DNA of 64,000 nucleotides, from positions 1 to 64,000 of the forward strand of contig CAVTAI010000009.1 of assembly GCA_963732655.1 (NCBI GenBank), read 5' to 3'. Shown piece by piece: positions 1 to 9,642 of this stretch; position 1 is the first letter of the stretch; every line of letters begins with the position of its first letter. The translations under genes and the position numbers were made by a program. The notes below the pieces were generated by a model that did no database searches, had not been told where the DNA came from, and saw only the letters and a program-made list of their open reading frames with translations. This DNA comes from CAVTWS01 sp963732655. GTDB taxonomy: Bacteria; Actinomycetota; Acidimicrobiia; Acidimicrobiales; SHLQ01.

Positions 1-3000
1 CTGGCCGAGGCCCGACACCGTCACGTTCCGCGACTGGCCCGCCCCGACGGGGCCGGGCGCTCCGAAGGCGTTGCGGGTATCGAGCACCCGGGACGGGGTG
101 ACCGGGACGAAGGTCGAGTCGGCGGTGTAGTACCCGAGGATGTCGATGACGACGTGGCTGGTGCCGGCATCGTTGTACACCGAGACGGTGCCGTCCGCGC
201 CGGGCGGCACGATGACCAGGTTCGACACGTCGGCGCCCGGTTCCGTGTTGAGGTTCGACACGCCCGGACGTGCTTGACCGGTCGGCCACACCGTCATGTA
301 GGAACCGGCGGTCGAAGCGGTCGACGTCACGTTCATGACGAGCGCCTCCACCCCGCTGGCCGGGATTCCGGCGACTCCGCCGAGGCCGAGCACCGGCACG
401 ACCCGGGTTCCGCCGCCGTCGATCGAGCCACCCGATTCACGGGTGTCGACGGCGCGGATCGGAGTCAGCGGCCGGTAGCTGCCGCACGTACCGAACCAGC
501 CCAACACGTCGACGACCACGTCGGTGGAGCCGGCGTTGTTGAAGATGTTGACCATCCCGTCGGAGCCGACCTTGGCGATGACCATGTTGGCCACGTCGAC
601 GCCGGGATCGGTGTTGAGGTTCGAGGCGAGCGGCCGGTCCTCACCGGACGGCCAGACCGTCATGAAGGACTGGGCCGTCGAGTTGGTCGACGTGACGTTC
701 AAGGCCACCGCCGACACACCGTCGGCCGGCACGCCGGCCGACACGAGGGTCTCGATGCCGGTGACGTCGAGCGTGCGCATCACCTGGGAACCGAGCGGCC
801 CGCCGCTCGTGCGCGTGTCGAGGATGCGGATGGGGTGGATCGCCGCGAAGTCGGTGCACGGGTTGAACGGCAGTGGGCCGACCGGTTCCTCCGGCGGTTC
901 GACGAAAGTCGCCAGCGGTCTCGACCGAGCCGATGTCGATGCGATCGTTCTCGACACGATCGGCGCCGCGCTGATCGAGCTCCGGGAGCACGGCATCCAC
1001 GCCGTCGTCACCGGCATCGATCGCCGGCGACCCGACTCCCGGCAGGTGGGTCAGGGTCGGCCCGCCATTGTCGGACAGAACGCCGAGCAGAGGATCGATG
1101 CCGACCTGGGTGCCGCCGAGATCGTTGACCGTGGCCGTGCCTACATCGCCGACGATGCTGAACGACGCATCGAACTCGCCGCCGAGGTCCGGGCCTACCG
1201 GTCCGGCCACGGTCGGCACGGACTCGGGGGTCACCTCGTTCCCGGCCACGATGGAGTGGTCGAGCATCGGAGGGCCGAGTACAGCCTCGGAGTCCACGGC
1301 GACGCCGCCAGGGCCGTAACCGGCCGAGTTGCCGGTCACCGTGCTGTGGGCGATGGTCACCGAGCCTGAGGATGTCGCGAGGATCGCTCCGCCGCCGTAG
1401 GTCGCGTCGTTACCCGAGAACGTGCTGCTCGAGACGTCCAGGGTGTCCGTGTAGCGGACGAACACACCCGCTCCGCCGAGGGCGGTGTTGCCCGACACCG
1501 TCGACGTGTCGATGTCGATCGATGCCGAGTCCCGGGCATAAAGGCCGCCGCCGTTGTCGCCGGCGACGTTGTCGGCCAGCGTCGAGCCGCTGATCGCCAC
1601 GTCGGTGTAGGACGCGAAACCGGTCGGGTTCGCCAAGTAGCGGTAGTAGTGCCGCCGGCCCTGAGCGTTGACGCCACCACCGGACTCGCCGGCGACGTTG
1701 CCCGAGATGGTCGAATCCTCGATCGTGACGTCGTGCGTGTAATCGAGGTCGATCGCGCCTCCCGACTCCTCAGCCGTGTTGTCAGCGACCGAGGTGTTCG
1801 TGATGGCGAGCGACGAACTGGAGATCCCCAGCCCACCACCGTCGGTGGCCGAGTTGGCGTCGACGATCGAATCGGTGATCGTCAACGCCACGTCGTCCGC
1901 CCCGATGCCGCCGCCGTCGCCGTTCAGGCCGCAGTAGAGCTCGGCGTTGTCGTAGTAGCAGTGGGAGCTGACGCCGGCGCCCGCCTCGTTGCCGCTGATG
2001 GTGCTCCCCGTGATGGAGACGTCGGCGCCGTACAGGTAGAGGCCACCACCGTCACGACCGGCGGAGTTCTCGCTGACGACGGTGTTGCCGATCGTCACCC
2101 CATCATCGACGGAGTAGAGATACGCGCCGCCGCCGTCGCCGTTCGTCGCCGAGTTGCCACTGATCGTCGTATCCGAGATCGCGATCGTGTAGGCGTCGAC
2201 CGCCCTCAGCCCTCCGCCGTCGTAGTACGCCACGTTGTCGCTGATCGTGCTGGAGACGATCTCGAGGTTGTAACCGTTGAAATCGAGGCCGCCGCCGTTC
2301 GTCGCCGAGTTCGCACTGATGGTCGAGTCGGCGATGGTCAGGTCGCCGCCTTCTACGTAGACACCGCCTCCGTCGCCACCGCGGCCGCAGTACAACGCCC
2401 TGGCGTAGCACTCATTGCGGCCCCCATCACCGGCCTCATTGCCGGTGATGATGCTGCCCGTGATGGTTGTGTCGGTGTCGTAGAGGTAGATGCCGCCGCC
2501 ATCGCCTTCGGCGACGTTGCCGCTGATCGTGGTGGTCCCGATCTGGGCTTCCGCGTCGCCGTCAGCGTCGTAGAGGAAAACGCCGCCCCCTTCTTCAGCC
2601 CTATTCTCGGAGATCACCGAGTCGACGACCTCGACGCTGTTCGCGCTGTAGACGTACAGACCGCCGCCCTGACCGAAGTTGTCCTGGAGGTAATAGCCGT
2701 ACCACCCCTCGACCACGACGTCAGCTCCGGCTTCGTTGCCGGTGATGATGCTCCGCGTGACGGACAGCGAGCCGCTATAGAGCGACACTCCGCCGCCGTC
2801 CGCTTCGGCGTCGTTCCCGCTGATGGTGGAGTCGATCAAGGTGAGGTCAGCGTTGCGAATGGCCACACCGCCACCGACGTCGCCGGCGTAGCTGTCGCTG
2901 ACCGTCACGTGATCGAGCGTCAGGTTCTGACCGCTACTGAGGATGGCTCCCCCGTCCCCACCATCGCGCCCGTAGGTCGCAGTGAGGCCCTCGATGGTGA

Positions 3001-3424
3001 CGTTGATCGCGGCGTCGTAGTTGTAGAGGTAGAAGATCCGCGTCTCCCCCTGACCACTCACGGCCAGGGCCGAGGCCCCGGGGCCGTCGATCATCAGGTC
3101 GTCGGTGATGCTGAGCTGTCCGGTCAACAGGCTGATGACTCCGCTCACGTCAGGAGCGAAGGTGATGACATCCGGGCCGGCGTTGTCGTTGGCATCGAGG
3201 ATGGCCTGGCGGAGGCTGCCCGTCCCGTTGTCACTCGTGTTCGTGACCTCGAAACCGACGGCGTCAGCCGACGGCACGGCGGCGAGACCGAGGCCCGACG
3301 AGGCGGCGACACCGCCGAGGGCGATCCGGGCGACCTTCCGGGCTCCGCGGCGGCGCGCCAGGGCTCGACGCTCGGCCCGGTTCCGTCCTTGCTCGCCGTC
3401 TCCGGCATTGCGACGTGTTCCCAC
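1..3424 (-). CDS. Secreted parallel beta-helix surface protein with C-terminal VLDTR repeats (partial, one frame break)
   Basis: The N-terminus has a basic stretch (RAERRALARRRGARKVAR), a hydrophobic segment and a signal-peptidase-like site before AVGFEVTNTSDNGTGSLRQAIL. Roughly 800 residues of beta-helix repeats follow, each carrying variants of 'DSTISGN.A..GGG', as in choice-of-anchor-Q/polymorphic outer-surface proteins. The frame changes near 905-915 (ETA, then TFVEPPEEP). The other frame runs stop-free to base 1 with three copies of a ~125-residue module: ILDTRTSGG, AVDTRESGG and VLDTRNAFG, each followed by NVTST..T, YMTVWP or FMTVWP, SNLNT and VLGWF or ILGYY. These modules are common in actinobacterial exported proteins. 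I chose GTG at 3424, with AAAGGGGAA upstream; TTG at 3469 is an alternative. A role in adhesion or at the cell surface is inferred. The C-terminus lies outside the window. Confidence 0.85.
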
Positions 3425-3535
3425 TCCAGGTTCCCCTTTGTCTGCAGGCCCGACGGCCGACGTCAGCAACCTTCGGTCACGACGGTGCGGACATTGAGGA
3501 AAACTTCCTGGAGGCCGAAGGATGCGGGACGGGCC

Positions 3536-5809
3536 TCAGGCTGACGTCAGGGCTTCGGTCGGGACGACGAAGGCGGTCGACGGCAAGTCCGCATCGACCT
3601 CTACCAACTCGGGGTAGCGGCGTCCCGCGAGGACCTGCACGTCGAAGATCTCCTGCACGATGCCCTCGAACCGGACGAAGCCGACCGTCGCTCCGCTGCG
3701 GGTGTCGACCACCCAGACGCCACAGTTGCGCGGGATCTCCCGTTCGGTCAGCGGTAGCCCACCGAACAACGATTCTCGGACCTGGGACAACCCGATCAGC
3801 GCGTAGGCACCGACGAACGCCAGCCCGCGACTGAAGCCGGGCACCTCGGCGACCGTCTGGATGTCTCCGGTCGCCAGGTCGATGGTGACCAAGGCGCCCC
3901 GACCGGACTCGAGCACCCACAGCCGGCCGTCGTGCCAGCGCGGCGAGTGCGGCATCGACAATCCCTCGGCGACGAACTCGCCCGAGTCGACATCGATCAC
4001 GACACCGCCGAACGCCTTGCGTTCACGCCATCCCGTGGCCTCGTCGCTGACGCCGAGGGCGGTGACCCATCGGGGCCGACCGTCGCGCATGGCCAAGCCG
4101 TTAAGGTGGCACCGATCCTCGCCGGCCAGCGCGGTGATGAACGACGGCCGCCAGCGGGGCACGAAGCTGTGATCGCCGTCGAGCGTGCACAGGCACGAGA
4201 AGCGGGTGTTCACGACCCAGAGACCATCGTCACCGTACGCCATGTCGTGGATCGAGATATCGCCGGTGGTGTGGCGACGGCGAGGCAGGTAGCAGGAGTC
4301 GTAGCGGTCGGGCTCCGTGAGGCGTTTGATCACCGCCGGTTGATCGCGGTACTCGATCACCTCGCGCTGGGTACCGACGGACAGGCGGCCGCCCGCACCG
4401 ATGGCGACACCCATGGGGCGGGGGAAACCGACGAAGTGGGTATTGAGCACGCCGTTCTCGGGACGGAGCACGATCAAGCGGCCGCTCTGATAAGTCGAGA
4501 CGAGCACCGAGGAGCCGGCACGATCGAGCAACTCGGGAACCGCCGAGGTGTGCACGCTGCGGAACGGCGGCTCTGGTGCCGTCGTGCCGTCCGGAGACGA
4601 GACCGCCTCACCGGCGGTGGTTCCCGCTCGGACGATCGGGCTGCGGCGATGTTCCATCGCCGCCCCGACGTCACCGAACACCGCCCGAGCGCGGGCCGCG
4701 ACATCGGACACGAGGGGGAGGACCGGCTCGAGCTCGGCCTCGTTCTTGCGCCACTTCTCGGGTTCGGGCGGGGTGAGGGTGTGGCGGGAGAGAGGCAGCG
4801 CCTCCTGTATCGGGCGATCCCAGTGGAGGCCGAGGACACGGCACAAACGCTCGATCTCGGCGTTGGGATCCGACGTCATCCGCTCGTATCCGGCGACGCA
4901 CCAGCGATCGGGGTCGAGCTGTTCGAGGTCGTCGAGCAGTCGGGTCGTGGTCGCCGCCCATTGCCGGGCCACGACCTCGGCCAGCGGGAGCTCGGCGAGC
5001 CCCGGCCAGCCCGCCGTCAGCAGGAAGGACCATGGCAGGCCGTTCCAGCCCGGAAGCTGCGGGTAGGTGACGAACCGGCCGGAACGCCAGCCGTCGAGCA
5101 TGCTGCTGATCTCCTCGCGAGGGTCGCGATAGAGGTAGACGAACTGGGCGTCCGGGAACACCGCGTTCAGGAACGGCACGCGAAGAGCGTTCTTGGGGGT
5201 CTTCTCGAGCAGCCGCACGGCGTCACTGGGCGCGGGCGGGCGGCCGTCGCGATCACGGCACGCGGCGAGGAACGCCGTCCGCAGGCGCGACGCGACCTCG
5301 GCGGTGGCGATCGAGGCGCCGAGCTCGTTGGAGACGAAGCCCGCCCGCGCCGGATGCAGTTCGGGCAGCGATTCGACCAGGCCGTGGCTCTCGCCGCCGA
5401 TGGTGTGGACCGATGGTGACATGGCCAGCGTCTCGAACAGCATCGTGCTGCCCGCCCGCGGCGGGGACACGATGATCACGGGACGGTCGAACGGGTTGGC
5501 ATCGGGCTGGCGTTCGGCCACCGCCGGAACGGCGGGACGCGCGGCGATGCGGGTGGAGCGGGCGATCGGTGCTGCTCCGGGGCGCAGATCAGGGTCCAGG
5601 GCAGGCCGGACGAGGTACTGGAGGAGCATCTCGCACAGGTCGGTGCCGTTGGTCAGGTGCAGACGGTCGCGGCTGCGAGCCGCCAACTCCTCGACCCGGC
5701 GGAGCTCCTCGCCGTACTGAGCGCCACCAGAACCGGACGCTCCATGGCGGGCCCACACGGCTCGCCATCGCCGGAGATGCCCGCGCAGTGCCGCTTCGAA
5801 CGCGATCAA
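3536..5809 (-). CDS. Sulfotransferase domain fused to TIGR03032/DUF4915 propeller domain
   Basis: 757 residues. The sulfotransferase part has a PAPS 5'-phosphosulfate loop, SPPRAGST (about residues 115-122), then LLEKTPKN, FVYLYRDPREEISSM and a C-terminal 'AGYERMTSDPNAEIERLC' typical of Sulfotransfer_3. From about residue 425 (FRSVHTSAVPELL, VSTYQSGRLIVLR, FPRPMGVAI, CHLNGLAM, MPHSPRWHDGRLWVL, GFSRGLAFVG) it matches TIGR03032, a predicted beta-propeller family of unknown function. The apparent start is TTG at 5809 with no Shine-Dalgarno. Residues before it in the upstream hydroxylase gene read smoothly into it if one base is missing near 5820, so this is probably the middle and end of one longer protein. 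Substrate unknown. Confidence 0.85.
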   Translation of the reverse strand: MIAFEAALRGHLRRWRAVWARHGASGSGGAQYGEELRRVEELAARSRDRLHLTNGTDLCEMLLQYLVRPALDPDLRPGAAPIARSTRIAARPAVPAVAERQPDANPFDRPVIIVSPPRAGSTMLFETLAMSPSVHTIGGESHGLVESLPELHPARAGFVSNELGASIATAEVASRLRTAFLAACRDRDGRPPAPSDAVRLLEKTPKNALRVPFLNAVFPDAQFVYLYRDPREEISSMLDGWRSGRFVTYPQLPGWNGLPWSFLLTAGWPGLAELPLAEVVARQWAATTTRLLDDLEQLDPDRWCVAGYERMTSDPNAEIERLCRVLGLHWDRPIQEALPLSRHTLTPPEPEKWRKNEAELEPVLPLVSDVAARARAVFGDVGAAMEHRRSPIVRAGTTAGEAVSSPDGTTAPEPPFRSVHTSAVPELLDRAGSSVLVSTYQSGRLIVLRPENGVLNTHFVGFPRPMGVAIGAGGRLSVGTQREVIEYRDQPAVIKRLTEPDRYDSCYLPRRRHTTGDISIHDMAYGDDGLWVVNTRFSCLCTLDGDHSFVPRWRPSFITALAGEDRCHLNGLAMRDGRPRWVTALGVSDEATGWRERKAFGGVVIDVDSGEFVAEGLSMPHSPRWHDGRLWVLESGRGALVTIDLATGDIQTVAEVPGFSRGLAFVGAYALIGLSQVRESLFGGLPLTEREIPRNCGVWVVDTRSGATVGFVRFEGIVQEIFDVQVLAGRRYPELVEVDADLPSTAFVVPTEALTSA

Positions 5810-6525
5810 GGCAGCCGACGTCGTGCTCGGTGACCGAGCGGGCGTCGGCCAGGAGGAACCGGGCCAGGCGATCCACCTCGTCGGGCGACATGACGGCGGG
5901 CAGGTTGGTCGTCTCGGTCGGCAGGTGGGGCACGATGTCCGGCCGATGCGGGACGGTCCGGTCCGCCGGGGGCCGGTCCGATGTCGCCGCGTCGATCATC
6001 TCCCACAGGGATCCTGAACCCACGGTGTCGACCACCAGATGGATACGCCGGGAGTCCGCCGGATTGACCACGTCGTGACGACGCCAGGTGTCGAACACCC
6101 AGCACTCGCCCGCCGCCATGTGCACGGCGTCGTCGCCGCAGATGAACTGGACGTCGGTCGTGGTCACGATCGGTACGTGCACCCGCAAGTCGGTCGTGCC
6201 AGTAGTAGTTGGTATCGATGTGTGGTGTGGCTCGCTCGTGCCCGTCGATCCGCATGAGTCGGGTGCGACCGATCGGTGCCTCCAGCGAGGCCAGCACCTG
6301 CCGCAGGTACTCGAGCTCGGCCAGGATCGGCGTCGGCTCCATGATGCCCCGCACGCCGTCGTCGTCCGGGTCGCCGTCCACGGCGAGGAGAGGCAGCGCC
6401 GTGTTGCCCGCATATCCCTGGGGATGAAGGTTCCATCGATCCTCGGGAACCGAGCGCACCTCCTCGGCCAGGCGCTCGGCATCGAAGCGCAATGGAAGGC
6501 GAGCAAACGCCGAATTGAGTTGCAT
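5810..6525 (-). CDS. Aspartyl/asparaginyl beta-hydroxylase domain (frame-broken; probably N-terminus of the sulfotransferase protein)
   Basis: ATG at 6525 is preceded by GGAGGTC at good spacing, giving MQLNSAFARLPLRFDAERL. Motifs of the Fe(II)/2-oxoglutarate Asp/Asn/Pro hydroxylase family are split over two frames: HERATPHIDTNYYWHD (H-x-D metal ligands) in one, then LRVHVPIVTTTDVQFICG, AAGECWVFDTWRRHDVVNPADSRRIHLVVD (distal His and 2-oxoglutarate Arg) in the next, with the break near 6190. The second frame continues SPDEVDRLARFLLADARSVTEHD and then runs out of sensible sequence near 5820. There the sulfotransferase frame picks up (SAALIAFEAALRGHLRRWRAVWARHG). I see no natural stop between the two, so a single hydroxylase-sulfotransferase-TIGR03032 polypeptide is likely. 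Two separate genes remain possible. Confidence 0.75.
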
Positions 6526-6626
6526 GCGAGGGACCTCCAACGGATCGCCACCATCCATCGGCATCCACGGGCTCCAAGTTGAGTCATTCGGCCTATGCCC
6601 GGCCGGGCTGAACTGGGTCGAACGGC

Positions 6627-7157
6627 CTACGCAGGGAATCGGAGATGGGGGACGACCACGGCGATCACGTCGGGGACGAACGGCTCGGTCGCCATCATCT
6701 CGTCCAGCTCGGGTCGGGTCACCCAGCGGGCCTCGACCACCTCACCATCCGCGAACTCAACGGTCCCGTCCCAGGTCACCCGGTAGATCCGGCCCACCTC
6801 GGATACCTCGTCGTCGTCGTACGAGGCGGCGGCGACGAAGGCCGGGATCGGACCGTGGATACCGAGCTCCTCACCGAGCTCGCGTCGGGCCGCTGAATCC
6901 CAGCTCTCCCCCGCACTCACGACTCCGCCCGCCCCGATGTCCCACCGATCCGGCCACAGGTCCTTGTCGAGGCTGCGGCGCTGGACCAGCACCTCGCCGG
7001 ACGAGTTCGTGACGATCACGAAGACGCATCGGTGCCGGAGGCGGCGGCGGCGCATCTCGGCCCGGGTGACGACGTCGATCACCTCACCGTGCTCGTCGAC
7101 ACGGTCGACGAGCTCGTCGTCCCCATCGGCACGGTCGACGAGCTCCTGTTCCGCCAT
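6627..7157 (-). CDS. Nudix hydrolase
   Basis: 176 residues. The Nudix box is complete: GGVVSAGESWDSAARRELGEELGI (G-x5-E-x7-REx2EExG). The region before it, RHRCVFVIVTNSSGEVLVQRRSLDKDLWPDRWDIGAGG, resembles the IPP-isomerase-like/YfcD Nudix subgroup. Substrate not predictable. ATG at 7157 lies one base after the stop of the alcohol dehydrogenase (TGA-G-ATG), so the two are translationally coupled. A longer in-frame extension to 7283 lies inside the dehydrogenase and is rejected. Confidence 0.88.
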   Translation of the reverse strand: MAEQELVDRADGDDELVDRVDEHGEVIDVVTRAEMRRRRLRHRCVFVIVTNSSGEVLVQRRSLDKDLWPDRWDIGAGGVVSAGESWDSAARRELGEELGIHGPIPAFVAAASYDDDEVSEVGRIYRVTWDGTVEFADGEVVEARWVTRPELDEMMATEPFVPDVIAVVVPHLRFPA

Positions 7158-7158
7158 C

Positions 7159-8232
7159 TCAGTGCCGCAGCCCGACCCGTACGGTGTCTCGCCCCGGAAC
7201 GGTCCGTTGCAGCAACGCCATCGCGTCGTCGAGATGGTCGAGCGAGAACACCTCGCCGAGCAACGTGTCGGTGGGCAACGCACCAGCGTTCAACAAGTCG
7301 ACCGCGCCGCGCATCGACGACGCGGTGGAGCCAGACCCACCATGCACGGTCAGCCCCTTGAGCACGATCAGGTCGCTCATGATCTCGACCGGACGGAACG
7401 CCTTCAGGCCGGCGAGGAGGATGTCGCCCTGCACCCGCACCATGTCGAGGGCGGCCCGCACCGGTTCCACCGCGCCGGCCGAGAGGTCGATCACCAGGTC
7501 GGCCAGACGGCCCTTCGTGAGCTCGGCCACCCGCGGCACCAGGTTCTCGTTCGTCACGTCGATCACGTGATCGGCACCGATCGCCCGCGCGACCTCCAGA
7601 CGGTGAGCATCCGCTTCGGTCCCGGTGACGATGATCATGCCGGCGCCCCGATGCCGCGCCAGCGCCGCGGTGATCAGGCCCATGTGACCCGGACCCTGGA
7701 TGACCACGACAGCACCTTCACGCAGTCCGACACGGTCGAGCCACGCCACCGCGGACGCGAGGGGCTCGAAGACGGTGAGCTCCTCGGACGGCCGGGGCGT
7801 GGTGAGCTTCAGGAGTTGAGTGCCGGGGACCACGCCCATGTACTCGCCGTACCCACCCCAGAGACCGTGGCCGTCATCGACGCCCTTGGTGTAGCCGTAG
7901 ACCGCCGCCAGCCCGTGCGGGTTCTCCGGAGTCGGACCGACGCGAACCACCAGGTCGACGGCGACGCGGTCCCCGACCGCCACCCCGAAGTCGGCGCCGG
8001 CCCCGAGGGCGTGCACCCGGCCCACGATCTCGTGGCCCGGCACGACCGGGGCCACCTCGCCCGGAACGTGTTTGTGCCCGAGAAGCTGCTCGACATCGCT
8101 GTGGCACATGCCGACCGCCTCGACCGCGAGGACCGCCTCGCCCGGCGCCGGTTCGGGGACCGGGAAGGACCGGACAGCGAAACCTCCCGCCCCGTCGAAG
8201 ACTCCGGCCCGGCACGTGGTCGCATTCGTCAT
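7159..8232 (-). CDS. Zinc-type alcohol dehydrogenase (MDR family)
   Basis: 357 residues. The catalytic-zinc region is seen in VGMCHSDVEQLLGHKHVPGEV and VVPGHEIVGRVHALG (Cys and GHE motif). The Rossmann dinucleotide site is VVIQGPGHMGLITAALARHRGAGMIIVTG. The lobe that carries four structural-zinc cysteines in classical ADHs (here PTPENPHGLAAVYGYTKG) has none, so only the catalytic zinc is expected. Start ATG 8232 is six bases after a TACGAT hexamer (8239-8244 on the other strand) with no Shine-Dalgarno, so the mRNA is probably leaderless. It is followed one base later by the Nudix gene. Substrate unknown. Confidence 0.88.
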   Translation of the reverse strand: MTNATTCRAGVFDGAGGFAVRSFPVPEPAPGEAVLAVEAVGMCHSDVEQLLGHKHVPGEVAPVVPGHEIVGRVHALGAGADFGVAVGDRVAVDLVVRVGPTPENPHGLAAVYGYTKGVDDGHGLWGGYGEYMGVVPGTQLLKLTTPRPSEELTVFEPLASAVAWLDRVGLREGAVVVIQGPGHMGLITAALARHRGAGMIIVTGTEADAHRLEVARAIGADHVIDVTNENLVPRVAELTKGRLADLVIDLSAGAVEPVRAALDMVRVQGDILLAGLKAFRPVEIMSDLIVLKGLTVHGGSGSTASSMRGAVDLLNAGALPTDTLLGEVFSLDHLDDAMALLQRTVPGRDTVRVGLRH

Positions 8233-8238
8233 CCGCGA

Positions 8239-8244
8239 ATCGTA
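8239..8244 (-). promoter_or_regulatory. Predicted -10 element of leaderless alcohol dehydrogenase gene
   Basis: TACGAT on the minus strand, ending six bases before the ATG at 8232. It fits the TAnnnT-N6-ATG arrangement of actinobacterial leaderless promoters. Confidence 0.5.
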
Positions 8245-8328
8245 GATGGACGAACGCCACACCGGTGCCAACCCTCCGGCCCGAGGTCGCCGCCCTCGCG
8301 CCGGACATCGTTGCTACCGTCACCCCCC

Positions 8329-8829
8329 ATGCCGTACCCCGAAGACGCCGCCGGGACCGACCGGACGGCGTGGTGGGCGTGGCCGCTCATCCCGTTCGTG
8401 GCCGGGTGGGACGCGGCACGATCGATCTGGCGCATCTGGTGCGACGCCGGGCTCCGAGCCCTGGAACGGCTCGATCCGATCTTGGCTCGGTTCACGCGCC
8501 ACATGCTGGGGCTCGGCGAACTCATCCAGCCGCTCACGGCCACGCTCGCCCGGGTTGCCGGGGCCCTCCGCCGGGTGACCCGACCGCTCGAGGTCGTGGT
8601 CTCGGCGGTCGAGCGAATCGCGCGGCGCGTGGCCGCTTCATGGCGGACGGTCCGCGTCCGGGTCGAGCCGATGGTCGCCACGATCCGCCGTGCCCGAACG
8701 GCGCTGGTGCGCCCACTGCGAGCCGCCGGTCGAGCGATGGTCCGGCCCGTGCGGGTGGCCTTGCGGGTTGTCCGGCAGTCGTACGGCGCCGCGGTGGTCC
8801 GCGTGCGCCTCGCCCGGGGCCGGTCCTGA
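8329..8829 (+). CDS. Hypothetical protein, Trp-rich N-terminus and Arg-rich amphipathic body
   Basis: 166 residues, not recognised. The N-terminus WWAWPLIPFVAGWDAARSIWRIW is aromatic and could lie at the membrane. The rest is a long run of predicted helices rich in Arg, Ala and Val (RVAGALRRVTRPLEVVVSAVERIARRV and similar) with a net strong positive charge. ATG 8329 follows TACCGT (8315-8320) by eight bases without a Shine-Dalgarno. It is divergent from the alcohol dehydrogenase and lies 40 bp ahead of the LOG gene. It may be real on frame length and third-position GC, but no family supports it. Confidence 0.5.
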   Translation: MPYPEDAAGTDRTAWWAWPLIPFVAGWDAARSIWRIWCDAGLRALERLDPILARFTRHMLGLGELIQPLTATLARVAGALRRVTRPLEVVVSAVERIARRVAASWRTVRVRVEPMVATIRRARTALVRPLRAAGRAMVRPVRVALRVVRQSYGAAVVRVRLARGRS

Positions 8830-8869
8830 CCGGTCCTGGTCGACACCGGTCCTGACAGACTGTTCGCCC

Positions 8870-9634
8870 ATGACGACGTCTTCATCCCCGACCCCGCCCG
8901 ACCCGTCGAACGACCCGCGGCGCGCCGAGCGGGTCTTCCTGACCGGCCCCCGCCGCCGTCGAGACGAAGCCACCACGTTGCGACGCGTCGTCACCGACTT
9001 CGTCAATGGCTTTCGCACGCTGCACTTCGTCGGGCCGTGCGTGACCGTCTTCGGTTCGGCCCGCTTCGCCGAGGGCCACGAGCACTATGAACAGGCGCGG
9101 CTGGTCGGCGCCGAGATCGGCCGGCGTGGGTTCACCGTCATGACCGGCGGAGGCCCCGGAGTGATGGAGGCGGCCAACCGGGGCGCCCGGGACGTGGGCG
9201 GGCCATCGATCGGCTGCAACATCAAGCTGCCCCACGAGCAGTCGTCGAACCCGTACGTCGACACCGTCGTCACCTTCCGCTACTTCTTCGTGCGCAAGGT
9301 GATGCTCGTCAAGTACTCGTACGGCTTCGTGATCTTGCCTGGTGGGTTCGGCACCCTCGACGAGATGTTCGAAGCGCTGACCCTCATCCAGACCAAGACC
9401 ATCGAAGGATTCCCGGTCGCCCTCATGGGCCGCGCCTACTGGCAGAGCATGCTGGATCAGCTCGACCACATGGCCGACGCCTCGACGATCGACCCGGCGG
9501 ACCTGCACCTGTTCCTCGTCACCGACGACCCGGTCGAGGCCGCCAACCACATCGAACGTCACGCGGTGAAGAAGTTCGGCTTGCGACGCAGTCTCCGTCC
9601 GGCCCGAGTTCTGCGGGAGACGCCGGTCCGCTGA
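8870..9634 (+). CDS. LOG-family (TIGR00730) nucleotide phosphoribohydrolase
   Basis: 254 residues. Family signatures are present: VTVFGSARF, TVMTGGGPGVMEAANRGA, IKLPHEQSSNPYVD and the catalytic/nucleotide site LPGGFGTLDEMFEAL (PGGxGTxxE). Members hydrolyse nucleoside 5'-monophosphates, for example cytokinin riboside 5'-monophosphate, to base plus ribose 5-phosphate; many bacterial members act on AMP. The N-terminal ~45 residues before the domain (ERVFLTGPRRRRDEATTLRRVVTDFVNGFRTLHFVGP) are typical of the longer group II LOG proteins. ATG 8870 has no clear ribosome site. Confidence 0.9.
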   Translation: MTTSSSPTPPDPSNDPRRAERVFLTGPRRRRDEATTLRRVVTDFVNGFRTLHFVGPCVTVFGSARFAEGHEHYEQARLVGAEIGRRGFTVMTGGGPGVMEAANRGARDVGGPSIGCNIKLPHEQSSNPYVDTVVTFRYFFVRKVMLVKYSYGFVILPGGFGTLDEMFEALTLIQTKTIEGFPVALMGRAYWQSMLDQLDHMADASTIDPADLHLFLVTDDPVEAANHIERHAVKKFGLRRSLRPARVLRETPVR

Positions 9635-9642
9635 TCACCGTC

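Noticed and set aside
1400..3100. Repetitive sequence that could suggest a CRISPR array or tandem repeats
   Set aside because: The repeats are degenerate, not of constant spacing, and encode beta-helix turns in a single frame.
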